Source: Varroa destructor (taxonomy: Eukaryota; Arthropoda; Arachnida; Mesostigmata; Varroidae). From it: 64,000 nucleotides of DNA. The notes beneath the pieces were generated by a model that was not told where the DNA came from, did no database searches, and was given only the letters and a program-made list of their open reading frames with translations. The stretch is from NCBI RefSeq assembly GCF_002443255.2, contig NW_019211455.1, positions 14,055,080 through 14,119,079 on the forward strand, in the 5' to 3' direction. Positions 13,001 through 28,500 of the stretch are shown here, piece by piece (the first letter of the stretch is position 1; each line of letters opens with the position of its first letter). The position numbers were made by a program, and so were the translations under genes.

Positions 13001-16000
13001 TGGTTCACTCAGATATGCACACTTATTATTTCAAAGCATCATACCAACTACACTGAATATACGGGCAGTGAAACCCGTTGATGTTTCTGGACCAGCCAGA
13101 ATAATAACAACGATAATGGTCCAAACAAGCAACGGCGTCGAAGGGTGTTGAACGTGACAGATGCGAGATGTTATAACCGTGAGTTTATATTGTCCGGATC
13201 CGTCCGAACTAGGAGACACTGCACAAGTTAGAGCAAGCCAAGCATTTTCTCTTAGATAAAAAAAAAAAAACAATGTTCTAAAACTTTTACAAGATGCGAG
13301 CGACGGGTGCATCTTGGCCGTACAGAATGACAATCTAAAAAATTTGCCTGTTTTGAGTGACGTTCTAGCGTAGAAGGAGAATGATCCATGGAATCTGTGC
13401 GCGCAACCGTCTGGGCCGTTCATAGTGCTATGAATGAATCTGTCATAGACGTCTGAGGTGAATATATACAACGTATAATTTCGGTTATCTCCAGCGAAAC
13501 ATCTCATGTATATCTTCATCCCGTGACCAGCTGGTATTCTTATGGAATAAAACCTGTATCACGGTAACAGTGGTGCTGTTTCAGTAAAACCAGCTCAAGT
13601 AATCATATGATTATAATATGTATACATATATGTACTGGAATGGTGGCCTAAAGGGCTAAAAAAAAAGGCCAAGAACCGCACATCCTATTAAAAACAGACA
13701 TTACATGACAAATATGATTAAATAAAGGAACGATATATTAAATAAAATAGTTTTCCTTGCAGCTGTTTTCACTGGCCAGACTTGCCAACTTTATTATTTG
13801 TCAATTTAACTCTTCGAAAAGGAAGTTGCGTGCCATGAAGTTTCCCTGAGCCCGATGCAATTGGGTCTAAAATTAGCGCACGCTAATTTCCATTGGCTAG
13901 TTGAATCCGACGCAGTGGTGAATCTTTACGCTCGTTTTACAAAGAGAAACATTAAAGCCGTAAGCGACTCGATCATCTTCCCGCTGTTTGTAACAGCTGT
14001 TTGAACTTAGATCATGGAAAAACCAACTCGGCGTAGTACGGGCGTTTGACGGAGACAGTTTGCTATCGGAACGATCAGCGATAGCGGAGCTAATCAACTG
14101 ATTGATGGTGTAGGTAAACATATTTGGATGACTATGTCCGTTGCTTAGTGGCAGTCGACTTTGATCGATATCAATGTTTTCGGTGGCTGATTATTATAGT
14201 AATACGATAATTGCTTTTATTATCTTGAGCACAAGATGAACGGTGCCCTTGTGCTGATTGCTAGTACAGGCACCAGATGATTACCGACCGCGATCTTTTG
14301 TACTACACCGAATAGAGCAGAGTTCACATCAAGGTCAAACGGGCCGCAAAGGAGCATTTTACAATCACTCAATGAAACTTCCCGTTAAGTTACCGACAAC
14401 CTCTAATTTATCGTTGCTCAAAGAGTCAACAAGATGAAAAGGCTAAGATGAGCGCTTGTAGTTGAGAAAAGGAGTGTCGTTGACGGCTGGTACCTGGACG
14501 TTTACGAGCATTCACATTGTCTAAATGAGTGCGGCGCTTTTATAAAGGAAATGAAGTTTGTTTTTTTTTTAAATGAACGAAATGCTATCGTCGTATTTAG
14601 CAAGTCGCGAAATAAAAGTTTCGCCAAGTGAAGCGCTCAGCACGTCACGTACGATCGATGCGTTGGCGTACAAAACTATCCGGCGTCGGTACTATGTTTT
14701 AGACTATAAAATAGACAACAGAAAGTCACCTTTACGCAGTTTCGGCCAGCCTTAACATCGACGTCCGGCACGGCGATGGGACTAGCAGCTATGCTATACT
14801 GATTCGCAATGACTACAATTCTGTGACCCCACACTGGTAGTTGCTTGCAAAGCCGTCGATTTTGGTTATCAGAAACGTACTGAACTGTCAGCACAGCGCC
14901 GAAAACTACTAAACAGTGCCCACCTAAATACGAGTACGTCAAATAGATATAGAAGTTAGTTAGACCGTAAGCCAGTAGCGGCAAAAGCAATAATAAACTG
15001 CACAAAAACAAGGTCTCCCAGCGGATCTATGCCGTAAATCACGTGCTCCAGCGACTAACGAAAGGTAGGACCATCACACCAATGCGCTTAGCAACCACCG
15101 CGGGCTACCACCGCGATGGGACTGAATCCCGGCCTGCGAACTGTCCGGATTGTGGACACACCCTGAAATGTGTGCTGAGACGCGACGGATCCTGCTTAGG
15201 CAGCTTGTTGGCCAGATAGCTAACCTACATTTGGTCAAACTAAGCCCGCCCTCTTACAACAATATAGTTACTGACGTTTGGTTGATGGTGCATAATTGAG
15301 CTTTTTTTTTGGTGATTGCAGGGGATAGGGGGCGAAAAGTTGCATGACGTGACAAGCCGTGGTCGGTCGGATAAGTCCGAGGAAGAACGGAGGAGACGGG
15401 CGAAACCTGGGGGCTGTCGGGAGCTTGGATCGGCCTAACTTGGAGGTGGCCTCGTGCCGATCGTGAATTCTGGCATGTCCATAGCGGCCCATCGCTTGCA
15501 AGACTATCGTAGTGTATTCTGGCGTAAACCCGGGCCCAAATATTCGGGTCGGACTACAAAGGGCAAAGTTCTGGCCAAGTTTCAGTCTTTTTGCTAAACG
15601 TTTAGTACGGCCAAGCAATAGCATTGAAGTGTTGTCCTGGTATCCTCATCTTCTACTCTTCGTACAACGCTTTGTTAGCTGGTTTATGAAAGAGATGCAC
15701 GCAGGCCTTGCAAACAGGACCGCTGGCCGTATTTGTTTGCAAGCACACCCACTGCCTGGTTTAAGTTTCATAGTTAGAAAGACGTATTTAACGATTCACT
15801 CTGTCTTCGTCATTAAAATGGTATAAAAACAGCCCATTTTTTTTTCTGAATTTGAACGTTGTACAAAACTTTTACGCACAAAAAGGTCTACAAGTTTGTT
15901 CATACAAATATTTACTCGTATGTTAAGTCGAATCGATCGCTCACGTAAAGATAGTGACAGGAAATGTTCCTTTAGTAATGAAATAAGATTGAATTCGTCC

Positions 16001-19000
16001 ATTCAACAAAAAACAAATTTTAGCGTATCAGTATTGATACCACTAGCAGATACCACTATAAACGAAATTATTACAAATAAGACTGTTATACTAACGTCAC
16101 ACGTTTTTGCGTTCAAGCATAAAACAGCGAGAACTATCTGGTGAAGTCAAACGATAGCGCGCGCACGGGAAAGGGCTTACGGGAGGTATATGAACATGAG
16201 TACCTCTGGAGGTCACTTTGAGTGATTACCAACGTGCACTGAGTCTCCGTCGGGTGACTTCATTCCGTGATGCTTCGTCTGCAGTCGCGGCACGCGGCGC
16301 ACCGATACCATGGCTATCCTATTGTGCATTATCAGGCTGTCACACTGAGTCTGTCACAAATTTTTAATATCGCATAGTTAACAATAAGTTGCCCACTTCA
16401 TTATACGCAAACAAATAATCGCATTATTAAGCGGTCGGCTCCAGAGCGTGATTTTATCTCTCTGTCGCCGTGAGAGCATTGTGGACCATTGCAAAGATGA
16501 GGTACAAGTTGGTTCGTGTCACTGGCGGCCGGTTAAAAAAATCGCTCAAAAATGCTACAATTTTGCAATGTCAACTATGAACGAAATCGGCTAGAGAACC
16601 AAGACTCAGAGCACAGTTGGCCGGCCATTTGGCGAACGGACAACGGGCTGTTATCAATCGAGCCAGGTTACGGTTGTGAATAGGGCTGATTTGGCAGTCA
16701 CAGTCACCATATGATTTCGCGTCCCCTTGTACCATCCCACTTTATGTTGTATCTTTTGCTCGCATTTCGTGAGAATATAAAACGTATCGCATTGTGTGAA
16801 CGATCACTGTGAAGAACTATCTTAAACCCCTTTTCGAATTTTGCCGCGTCGCGTGACAACATGACAGCCCACATCATACACAGGTGGCACATGCTGTTTT
16901 ATGCCTATGACGCGATTTGCTGGCAGCGAAACACCTACATTGATGTCCACATGCATGATGGTGGGGGCCTGGCGATCGAGCTGCATGCACGACAATATTA
17001 TGCGTCATAATTGGGATTAGTCCTGGGGGAAGACTCCCTCCGTGTTTCGAATAAGCTCCGAGGGTGACGCGGTATCATTATTTACATTTATTCCCATAGC
17101 AGAACACATAGAAGAAGTCGTGATATGATCCTGCACCTTTCAGAAAGTCCCTATGACGATTATAACTTAGCAAATAATGTGCATATTATACATGTACATA
17201 TATGTACCATAGTGTGACGGATAATCAACTAACCCATTTAGTGTTTCGGTTAACCTATTATCTTATGAAGGAACCGGTCGTCTTCCGTCCCATATCTGAT
17301 TCTCAACATTAAAACTAGCCCCAAAGCTGCTCACATATTTTTCGATACGATGTAAAGAAGCATTCGTTCTACGCTATCCTAAAGAGGCAGTTAATGGGCA
17401 AGAATTACTTCATCCCGTATAATCAACACACTGTAGATCCAAGAAACATTCACATCGGCTGGGATGGGTGACCACTTACAAGAGGAAGTCGTATTTTTTC
17501 AGTATGTTAGCTCCGCTCGATCCATACGTCTCGTCTCGCTTTTAACCCATTTCTGGCAGATGTGGAAGGTTACAAACGCATCCCACCTTTCTGCATTTGC
17601 TTCAAAGTCTTTGCTCGTTCTTTTTGTATCCGGAAGAGCTAGTGGTATATAGCAGCCGAATTTCGAATGCTCCACTGACTCAACTCAATTTTACATATCA
17701 GTTGGGGACGTTACTTCGGACCGACTGAAAATAAGCCAGCCTGACCTCGACATTTGAAGCATGCTGAAACGGCCCCTGCGAATCGTTCAAAATTGACGGC
17801 GCTCTTATCGAGTCCGCAACGGCGGTATGGCAGCTCGGTCAACGCAATTGTTAGTTTCTCAGCTTCGAAATGGTCGAACACAATCGCCTCGGATTGATAG
17901 TGGACGTTCGGATCCTAGTCAGTCGCGCAGGATTTTCACATCGTATTGATTCGTACTAGCAAGTTGAGTAGTCAGCTAACTGATAGTGGTAGTAGCGTGT
18001 TTCATGATCGATGGTGTTGTTTCGCTATGCCTCCAATCAGCCCCACCAACAGGAATGTCTCCTCAGACGGGGCTGCCCTGTTCTAGCCTTCCTGTCTGTC
18101 TTTGTTGTCCTGTTCGCAGGGGCCTGCAAGCTATTTCTTTCGCTAAAGGATGATCGCATCTTGCACCGCGTCCCTAGGCATACACAAAGGCGACAGCACA
18201 GAGACAACCAGTCCCTACCGGTATGATATATCTCCTGCAGCTAGCACACATCGAATCCTACATAACATAACCTCATTTTTCTAACTGCTACCTGCTACCC
18301 AGCCTCTTTTTCTTCATCTCAATCGCGCGGTAGACACCTATAAGCCAGAACAGGTACACCGGGGTCGAGACTGGTCGCGGTGAGGTCCTATAGAAATCAA
18401 CGAGATACAAGGCCAGCTAGTGTGTGCTTTGTCTCCATATGCGCTTTGCCCTTGGTGCTGCGTCTACTCCTGTAATCACAAGAGATACCCTCTGACCATT
18501 TCCACTATTTTGGCTTATAGTAGTGTTTGGCTTATAGTGAATTTTGATCGACGCAATAGAAGTGTGCGTGTGTGCACCCGTGTGCGCGTCTCGATTGAGG
18601 ACCAGGTTACGCCGAAAGTCAGTGCCACAGAGCGAAGAAGGATTGGAGAGCGTGCGCTATGGGGTATTCAGACAGTCTACTAGTTTTGTAGAAAGAGCAC
18701 ACAAAAATATGAGCTATGTTAGATACGCAGCAGCTTCTGTTGAAAGTGAGTCGATCAACGAACAAGTTTGCCACTTACGGCACTGGATTGAGTGCGGAAT
18801 AGGGGTCGGCACTTGATAGTTGTGCTGACCTAGGACCCTGAAAAGTTCGACTGGCGTACTACTCAATGCAATCGCGATCTGCGATTCTAGGGGATCGGCC
18901 AATCATCACAGCCATGACAAAGCGATTATTAGGCGAACAGTGAGAAAAGCAAACGGTACGAAAGGCGCGTTCGATTGGGAAACTATTTGCGCGTTAACAG

Positions 19001-22000
19001 TCTGTAAGTAATGTACGTTTAATATGTTTAGTGTAGCTATTTAACTGGATATGAGAACATACAGAAATTGAAGCTTTTTCTTTTGAGGTACGAAACCGTG
19101 TGGGGTTTCGAAATGTCGAAACTTAGATATTTAAAATTTGCACACTTCCTTCGATGAATATACATGTCTTGATCGTGGTAAGCTCAATTCATCCACATTG
19201 AAATTCATATGAATGGACTATGGGTTAGATGCTCAGTGACAGTTTTGCGTGCTTTATGTTATTAACTCTCGCTAAATAACGATTCAATATTTAGCATCAA
19301 TTTATAATTGTACAATAATATTAATTAATAAAAAGCGGACGGTATAACCCGGTGGCAATTCTGCGATTCTTGCCCGTTCAAGCGATGTGCTGGACAGAAG
19401 TGTCGTTTACAATAAGGGCCAGCCGTGGAGTTACGAGAGCTTTTCTGGTTTGGGTAAAACCGCAAGCCACGAAGATGTCTCTGACGCGATAGGTGCCCTA
19501 ATACCAATATATTCGATTCTCTGCCAGTTGAAGAGCAGGACACAAGCCCAACTGCCTGGTCCTGCCAAAGCTGTTGCTTCATTACTCCTTAATCTGCTGC
19601 GTCACCTTCCCTCAATTGTTGCTTGGTTGGCAGGTGAACGGCCGGGTATCGTCGTTATGTTCGTTAGGTATCCGTGCATCTCGGCTTGGTTTCTTTTCCA
19701 TCGTGGTGGCTGGGACAGAGTACCGGTGGAGTCCTGAGCCCGACTACCGGAACTGTCGCACTTCTGATCATGTTCAGCTTCTCCAGCTTTTCTTTCTTGC
19801 CTGCGATGGGACATCGCGCCAAACATCTGACTGACCATCAGCTTAGTTTGGCCTGTGGCAGGAGCCGAAGGCTCAGTTGGCCGCAGGCGCTTTACGAAAC
19901 TTCCTCTCCTAATTAACTCTTCTTGGATTGCCGTTGCTCCTCAACCGCTGAAGCGAATAAAGAAACACATACCGCGAAGCACGGTGTTTCGGCGACGGCG
20001 TCGCCGTCATCCAGAACGGTTGTCCAGCACGAGACCAATCAGTCAGATACCGAGGCGATTGTATCTAGGAGCGTTCTTATAGCAGCGGAAAGTAGGGAAT
20101 CGCACAGTACTGCTGGCTCAGCGGCGGTGGTTGGAACCAGGCTCGGTTTTACTGAGACGTATTAACTAAGCAAAGTTCCCCAGCAAAAGAAGAGCAGATG
20201 GCGACCGAAAACGGCCTGCGTCGTCCGCTCTAGGACCAGGAACAGCGCTAACAGGGAGTCACATGTGGCTGTGCAAAAGACAGCCTCTGATAAATTGACC
20301 CCATATAAACCATCTATCCTGTTATGTGCTATTAGCGGAACGATATTTGCTACGGTGCGATCCTGAACGAAATCGACCCGTAATATACCCTATCGTACTG
20401 AATGGTTTAGTGATCATTCTTTAGCGATGAGGAACAAAAGAAAGAAGAACTATATTCGTCTAATATCAGAGTACTATTTTTTTAAATGTTCACTCTCTTT
20501 CATAGTTAAAGACGGTTAAAACTCGAGATATCCAGAATTTGCTCTATAAATCGTACTTACAAGCTCCCATTTTGTCTGGCTTTGAAGCCGGAAGTTGAAC
20601 GTATACTACTTGCAGGCTATGTATACGTGTCGAGATATAATTAGAACCAGTAGACTATAATAAGAGTCTCAGCAATCGTTCTCTATATCTTTGTCACACC
20701 TGAAAAGATATCTTTCTAACCTGACCTTCGGCTAAAAGTGCCCCAAAACTTCCCACTCGGGAGCTTTTTTGGATTTCGCTGTTGCGAAAGTCGTGAAGTA
20801 CGCACTCTGCCTCGTGGCCACGCAATTTCTGTCACACTTATCTCTTCTGTGACTGATTCGCTCAGATAACTCACCTGCTGGAGACTGAATGATAGCCCGT
20901 GAGGTTGTTGTTGTTGCTGTGGTTGCTGTTGAGGTGTATTCACTGTGGCGCCGGTGCCGATCAAGCCAGGGGTGGTCGAAGTATCTAGGACCGATGAGGC
21001 TGGCCTTTTCTGTCCGGGCAATTGACCATCCCTTGTTGATGTCGACGAAGTGCCCGGCGGCAGCAAACTCGAAGTGCCGTTATTGTTATTGTTACTATTA
21101 TTATTACTGTTGTTATTATTACTGTTGTTGTTATGACTGTTGCTGTTATTATTGCTGTTACTGCTGCTGCTGTTGCTGCCGTGGGAAGGCGGTCTGAGGT
21201 TGCCGGGGCCAGGCTGTGTTAGCTGGCCCCGGGGTAAGCCGCCACCTGAAGAGGGACATGCTGCGCCCCCTGTTGCTGCAGTCGGGGGGCCTCCCGACCC
21301 GCCGGATACTAGCGGACTCTGAAACATGGCTGAAATGAGACGATCAAGGCGCAAAAAAAAGCGGATTCGGTAGGTTAGTCCAGCTTTGTGACAGTAGAGT
21401 CATAACGTATTCTACCTACTAAATTTAGAAAAACTCTAGGTGGTTAGGTTCAAAACCGGATGAAGACATGCTTTGTTTTTTCTGACCTAGTGCGACTAAG
21501 TCAGTAGTGAACGTAAGACTCGAAATATTGATTTTATATTTTGTTCGGTCTATTTTTGGTGGCCTGACTATGTGTAAACGTTTTTCAGTTGATTTCTTGC
21601 TACTGCCGCTAGACGACGCAAAGGTGCCATGTACTCATTAGTGCTAGTCCTTATTTATGCCTATTGTGCTTGATGGAACGTTAAGTAGATGCATTGATAG
21701 TTTGGCGGAGTGTGAAATTGAACTATGAGCGTTGCAACTCTTTGAATTTTCAGACTCCTTAGTTTCCTTATTAAATTCCTTCGGTATCTTTTAAATAATT
21801 TCGATTGCGCGAGCCATCCTCAATCGAATCAAGATCCTTTCACAACAAAAGCTCACTGGTTATAGACGAGATTTTCTCAACGATTATCCAAAAATAAACC
21901 GTTCACTTAAACTATCCTCGAGCTTATTAGCCATTGCCGATTATCCATATTTTACCGCAATTGACCGCGGCCTTTCGGCAAGAAGGGATCATCCTTCCCA

Positions 22001-22485
22001 AACAAGTAACAACAAAAGCGATATTTGACCGGCCAGGCGTTGTGTGTCCGGGCCCTTCGTCTTTTGGTGAACGTACATATGTGGCCCAACAATGGGGTGA
22101 ATATTTTATCTTCTTGCCAAATTAACGAGCTCAACCAGGCGGTAGCGGATTCCAGGGACTGGTCACCCCTCCGTTAACCCCTGAACACAACTCTTCTCTC
22201 TAACCACCTTCACTCCGAACTCATAACAGTCCTGTGCTAAGGAATAAAATCAGATCATCTACGAAGAAGCGAAATTTGTAGCCAGGTCAAGCCAGATCAG
22301 GCTCAGCACGAAAAGAGATTGCTTCTGCGTGGTTACGTGGATACGAAAAGACCTAACGGGACAGACCTAATCATGGGCGGAGCCGCGGAATATGTGCGCA
22401 TAACACCATTGGACACTCCTACAACTACTGCCATACCAATTTACTCGCTTTCTTCTGACCCCATTGTTTAGGATTAGGCAAAAAT

Positions 22486-22529
<44 letters not shown>

Positions 22530-25500
22530 TTACCATTAGGCTATTTGCTACCCCCGACGTCTGCAGCTGACCCCACGTAGAGTTGACCCTCGGAGCTACT
22601 CGTTTAAAGGATAGTGCGGTGAACTGGCATTGCTCAAGGAACGCAACAAGCATTCGAGATTGGACTTCTTTCATCAGACAGGCTAAGTACGTTTAGATAA
22701 GGGATCCGCTAATTTCTTTCTATTTTCAAGCGCATTCGGTACCACAATACAGTTGTCGAAACCGCAAGTTGCGACAACGAGTGGTTAACAGCTCTAGCAG
22801 ACCAGAAGCTCCTCAGTCGGCCCGACGGTAAAACATAGCAGCACTTGGTTAAATAACAGATGCGCAACGTTGGCGTGCCTGCAAGCAGGTGGCTGGAGAT
22901 TGTCAGAGAAAGACTTCGCGGCTGGAGGTTTGGCTGGGGTATGTAAAAGATTTAGGGCTGTAATGGGGGCTCAGTTGTACTCACGAGTGAAGGCTGAACG
23001 ACAACGAATCGAAGTCGACAATAGACGCAAGTTGAATTATCGGCATTACCGACTAGTAATGGCATTGAAGAAAGGTAACAACATTAAGAGGACTAATGGC
23101 ATCTTTGCGGGACTTCGTACGTTATAGCTCTACCGTGGCTGTGCTAAATAGACATGTAACGAGCGCAAATTTCTTGCCGTGTCTAACGATTCGCTTAAAC
23201 GTCAGTACGACCAACTAGTGGTATTGCTATGACACTATCTCGGCATTTTCTAGTATCAGTTTTGAGCCCGTTTATGTAAGTTACACATAATCGAGCGAAG
23301 TGCTCTCAAGATGGATGTAGGCCGCAGTTTCTTGAATTTTTTGCCAACTAACTAGTTGCTCAAATGTCAGACACTTGAACTTTCTCTCATTAGGCGTGTC
23401 ATGCTTTCGATTACTGTCGATGATCAGGCATCCTGAACAGTGATCAGAGATACGCTGCACGGATTCAATAAGTAATCTAATTAGGCGAGTATCATAGACA
23501 GTTCGTCGGGCCAAGCTTAAACGCGCGATGCCGATGAACAGTCGATGGTACTTTAGATGTTCGCGTTGCTCTTCTGAAGTTTGAGATTTGCGAACACCAG
23601 CCGGTTCGTCAGCCGCGCGATCTGATGCTCTGCAGATCCCTATTACTAATACGGACTAGTCTATGAGGCTTGCAGGACTTTAGGTGCTGTTGATTGTGGT
23701 AACAGCTCATAATCAAGATCAAAAGCAACCTCATCATCGATATTGGCTGAGCAACATGCGACAAGGCCCCATTAACATGATTAGTAGAGATATAATGCAT
23801 CGGACTAAATGGGATTATCAGTCCGGCCCACCAACACTGTATAGCGCCCTGCCATGGAGCTAAACACTTGAATTCTGTGTGTGACTCCGTGTGTACATTG
23901 GCGGTTACTGTTGATACGTATCAGAAACGCCATAGACTAGCGTTGTGCGATCAGCGCCGCAACAGATGCGCTCAATTAGTGAACGTCGAAGATAGAAGAA
24001 GAAAGAGACAACGCTATGGCCACTGATGTTCACAGCGATGTTCCTAATGGAAGCCGTCGAAAACCGCGGTGACGCAGGTTTCTTCACACTTCACGAGCAA
24101 ACGGCTGGCCGGCAAGGAAACAACAGCTCGCCATTCGAAGTGGCAGAAAAAGTACGGTATCTATGGATGGGATCGCCGTGGCTCACTCAGCAAGAAGGTG
24201 CCGTCGTTTGTTTGTTGGGAACCGAGTCAGCAGGACAACCGCTGCGGATTCTCGTGTTGATGGCGCCGATTATCCTGATGATCACGTGGCCGATGTCGAT
24301 AACATCCTCACGATGTACGCATGTACATATAGGCACGTAGAAACAAACGCACAAATGACAGACACAGGATATCCGCTTAAAGACGATGATATTGGCGCGA
24401 TGAGCAAATCGAGCCTATAGGTAGCAGGTCTGTTTAGCTCTACTTGAAGCGAATGATTTATAAATGGAGCCGAAGGATAATGCAACAACAGTCATCGTTC
24501 GAAATAGCCGACGTTTCGAGGTCACTACAGGAAGTTCGTAAACCGCCTCAGATGTTGTCGATCGATCGGTGCTACAAATTGATCGCAACGAATTGCCGTA
24601 GAGAAAGAAGATGGATTAGCGGAACTCCGAACAATGTCTAGTGAATGTTTTGGCCAGGGATGCGTAAAGTGTATCCAAATCTACACAATACAGCCAGCCT
24701 ATACGCATCAGTAGGAGGATTCAAGAACACAGAGTTCGCAGATGATTGAAACGGCACTAGAACCGAACCGGGGTTCTTAATGGATACATTCAATTTCAAA
24801 ATAAAGACGCCTTTTGTTCGGTTTTTTATCGCTCCGATCTAGATCTATATATCTATTATATAAAATACAAAAAAACAAAAAAAAAAAGATGAAAAAGCAA
24901 AGCCACTAGTAACTTGAACTGACAATCTGTTTTTGGCTAAATTAGTTCAATGGTGAGCTCAGACTTAGGAGGAAGGTTGTTGACTTTTACCGTAATATCA
25001 TAGTTATTTTTTTTTTTTTTTTTGTAAATTTCGCTTTCTATTTCAGCGGTATTCATAGGCGCACTTAACTAAGAGAAAAACAATCGTAAATGTGACGTTC
25101 AGTGTTATTATTGTTGCGGTGGACGCACAACATTCGTTGCGTTTGTCGCACGGCATTTTCTAATTACTCCACTTTGTCTCTCACACTTCTGTCATATGTC
25201 GCCTATTTCCAACTTTATGCTGCTTCATTTATCTGCGTTCTTTGCCCCATGGTCCTGTGATAGGGTCCTGAGATCACCTCCCCACACAACAGGGCTCGCT
25301 AGTTGAGCTCTATACGGTACATATTACCCTAGTTATTCTTCTAGTCTATCCATAACGTCATCATGATGTTGTCTGCAATCTCCCTATGTACCTACAACTA
25401 TCTATGTGTATGTTTGTGAGGGTTTCTGTGTCTCCGTACCCTAGCGACCCCTTCACCCCCGCATGCGTTTTGCGATCCACGAGTCATGAGTTTTCTCCCT

Positions 25501-28500
25501 CATAAGCAGATAGACTCCACCCTACACTGGTGCCTCTGCTGCTGCTGGCCTCTACGAGAGCTACTTCGACGCAACTCACAAATCAGAATCCGCTGTTGGT
25601 CCGGCGAGCCGGTCTAGCATACTTGCTTTCTATTCCTCACTGTCCGCTTGCCCCGGGCTAAGGGCTCAACACAAAAAGCGCTTTGTATGTCGTTCGTGCC
25701 GGCGGACCGCAGTCCACCCTCTCGCTTCCCAAAAACCACCTTCCACACGAGCGCCGGCTCCACTGCCACTACCATCAACGTTTGCTGCCGGCGAGACGCA
25801 GTCATGGCTACGGCCGCCCCACATCAGTAGTGAAAGCAGTAGCAGCAGAAGCTCAGAGGAGAGCGCCCACCCTATCGGTCCCTAATGGTCCCCCAAATTC
25901 CCGCGTCGCTCAGGGACCTCGGGCTTCCCTGCCTCAGCTGTCTCGAATTCTCTCCTAGTTTACTAAGGACCAACGGGAGCGGCGACTGCGTGAGCAGGAG
26001 CAGCAGCAGCAGCAGTAGCGAAATAACAGCGACAGAATCGAGGCCATGGTAGAGCGACTAGGTTAGCAGCACGGGCAGAGACAACAAAGCAGAGAGCAGA
26101 TTTGAGTAGATTTGGCTCGTGCTGCGAGCGGCCAGTTGGGCAGTGGCGTTTCGCCTGCATCCAACACAAACGAGCAAACTCTACGTCGACATCACCGGGC
26201 TTTTAGCCTCTGCCCTTGCAACCGCTAGAGACTGCTTTACCCTTTCGAAGGCCATCCACAGCGAGTCCTTGTTACGCCAGCTCGTGTGGCGCTCGTGTAT
26301 TATTTTATTTTGCGCTACGAACTGGCGGATGAACTTACGGGGCGGCACAGGGACACCAGTATAAGCGGGTCCCTCATTTTCTCACCCTGGCTCCTTCTGA
26401 TGTCGCAAGGACAACTTCAGGCGAGTCGCTTCGCTTCGCTCTGGCAGAAACCTCAGTTCATATAGAAACGATGCACAGGAACGTGTGCAACCAGCGAGAG
26501 AGAAGAACAGAGGGACCAGCTAGGAGCACGAGAGCGCCTAAACGGAGGGAGCTGGGAGCATCGGTTAGAGTCTTGCTGCTATTGCTCCAACAGCACTAGC
26601 GCTAGCGGCAGAAATGGTGACGGAGGCACTGTTGTATGGCGCATGCCATACGAGCAAAAAATACCAACGAGATCGGCTGACAACCTCTTTGGGCGGGACA
26701 AAAAAGCCGGCAGAAGCTCGACTCAACCCCAGGCTCCGCCTTCTTTCGCCGATGTACGGTGTTCGATTCGACAGCAAGGAGAACAGAGGTAGCCAAGGAT
26801 GACCCAATGGTAAGATATGGTTGTCATAATGGTTGTGAACACTTTAGCAAAGGAGTAGGCGTTGCAGGTATCCCAGTAAGCGGTCTACATGACTTTTTCA
26901 TATTATCTATTGATAATATAGCATACGTCTTTTAATAGTACTCAGGGAATCAAAATAAAACAATGTTTGTAAATTAAGTACGAATCTCGCGCTGTGATCT
27001 ACGTTGTGGAGCTACAACCGGCAGGAGGTTATTCAACCGTTCAGTCACCATTCAATGACACTGATTTCTCTACGGTTATTGCAAATCTACGTCACCACAA
27101 GGCTTAGCATATGTATTTAACATCTATAGCCACACATTATTTCACAAATTGCCCCGAGTGTATAGAAGCGGGTTGTATCCGTACGTTTTATGAAACCTGC
27201 ACAATCTGCCGTCCTTCATATCAGAGCCAATACTGGCATCGTTAACAGCAGGAACGGATACGTTTGATTGTCGCCTAAACCATCAGTTGCTACTGATTCT
27301 CTTTGAACAGACGCCTCAGCACTGTATCTAGGATGTCCGCTTACTTATAAACGCGTTCATACACGCAAATATTTTGGAGATTTAAAAAATACGCGTTGGC
27401 GCATTAGGCAGTAAATAGAGAAAGACATCTCGAGCTGAGTTCTCCCACCACCGGAGTTATTAAATTTAAAGTCTCGAAATACACCTAACGTAGACCTCTT
27501 GGAAGCGCGACCGGCTGGCTGGTCGGCCCGTCACTGCGGTGGCTTCCAAAAAAAGCAGCAACTGCGAATAACGCGCGCGATTTGGAGTACTGAGACTTCT
27601 TTGCAGACACGCAGTAACGTGTGAAATAAGCAATGATTAAGTGGTCTTTGATTGTACACGTAGGCTGACTTGGGAGAAACTACAGCCTATTTTTAGTGTA
27701 CTATCACGACAGGATCTACTTGAGGCGGTGACTTATTGTATGGTTTCAACACTGCTACAACCCTACAATGGTTGAACACGCGAGATAAACAAGTTCGTAT
27801 AAAATGTTCTACCGTTGCGGTTATTATTGTGTTTGAACAGGACGAAACCCTGGCGGAAGATTCTTTACGGTAACAGAGATATGTCAGTAAAGATCTTAGC
27901 TCTTTTGATGTTCACATACGGGGGACTTAATAAAAATCTATTTGGACACGTTCAAACAAATAGTACTTACCTGCAAATATGCGATAGGTAATATCACATT
28001 AATACTGTTCAGTGCAATGCTAGAAATATACACCCTTATTACTACTCATGGGGGAACGTTTAAGTTCTGTTCATTTGAAGCTTTGAACAAAGCTTCCTGC
28101 ACAGCCATCGCAAAGCACATCGAAAACGGTGCGATACATTTGTCCATGGCAGAATAACCAATCACTAAAACCAATTAAATAATTTAATTGTAATATGCAA
28201 TTTACTACCTGTATTAGCACGGCAGCAATCATTTATCTCTGACCATTAATTACCTAAAGTCGTCCGCACTGTTCGAGGTTGTGGCACTCACCTGGATTCT
28301 GAACCCATTCCTGCAGAGCCTTCTGCAACCTCCTAACGTGAAGGGGCTTGGAGGCCATGCCGACAAGCGCCATTATCTCAAGGAACTCCTCTTCCCCGGC
28401 CTCGCATAACTGCTGCACATCATCCCCTCCTAGAAAATCATGGTAAACGCCAACGAACATGAATGGAATATTGGTGCTTATGTACGAGATCCTAAAACTG

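Larger units (their letters stand above)
21330..28291 (-). other. nab intron 3
   Basis: A 7-kb phase-1 intron. It holds a (TA)20 microsatellite at 22489-22528, a T17 tract at 25007-25023, and a GC-richer, CT-rich then purine-rich block at about 25450-26810 with several short overlapping frames. No coding assignment can be made. The block could be regulatory, but nothing specific supports that. Confidence 0.75.
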
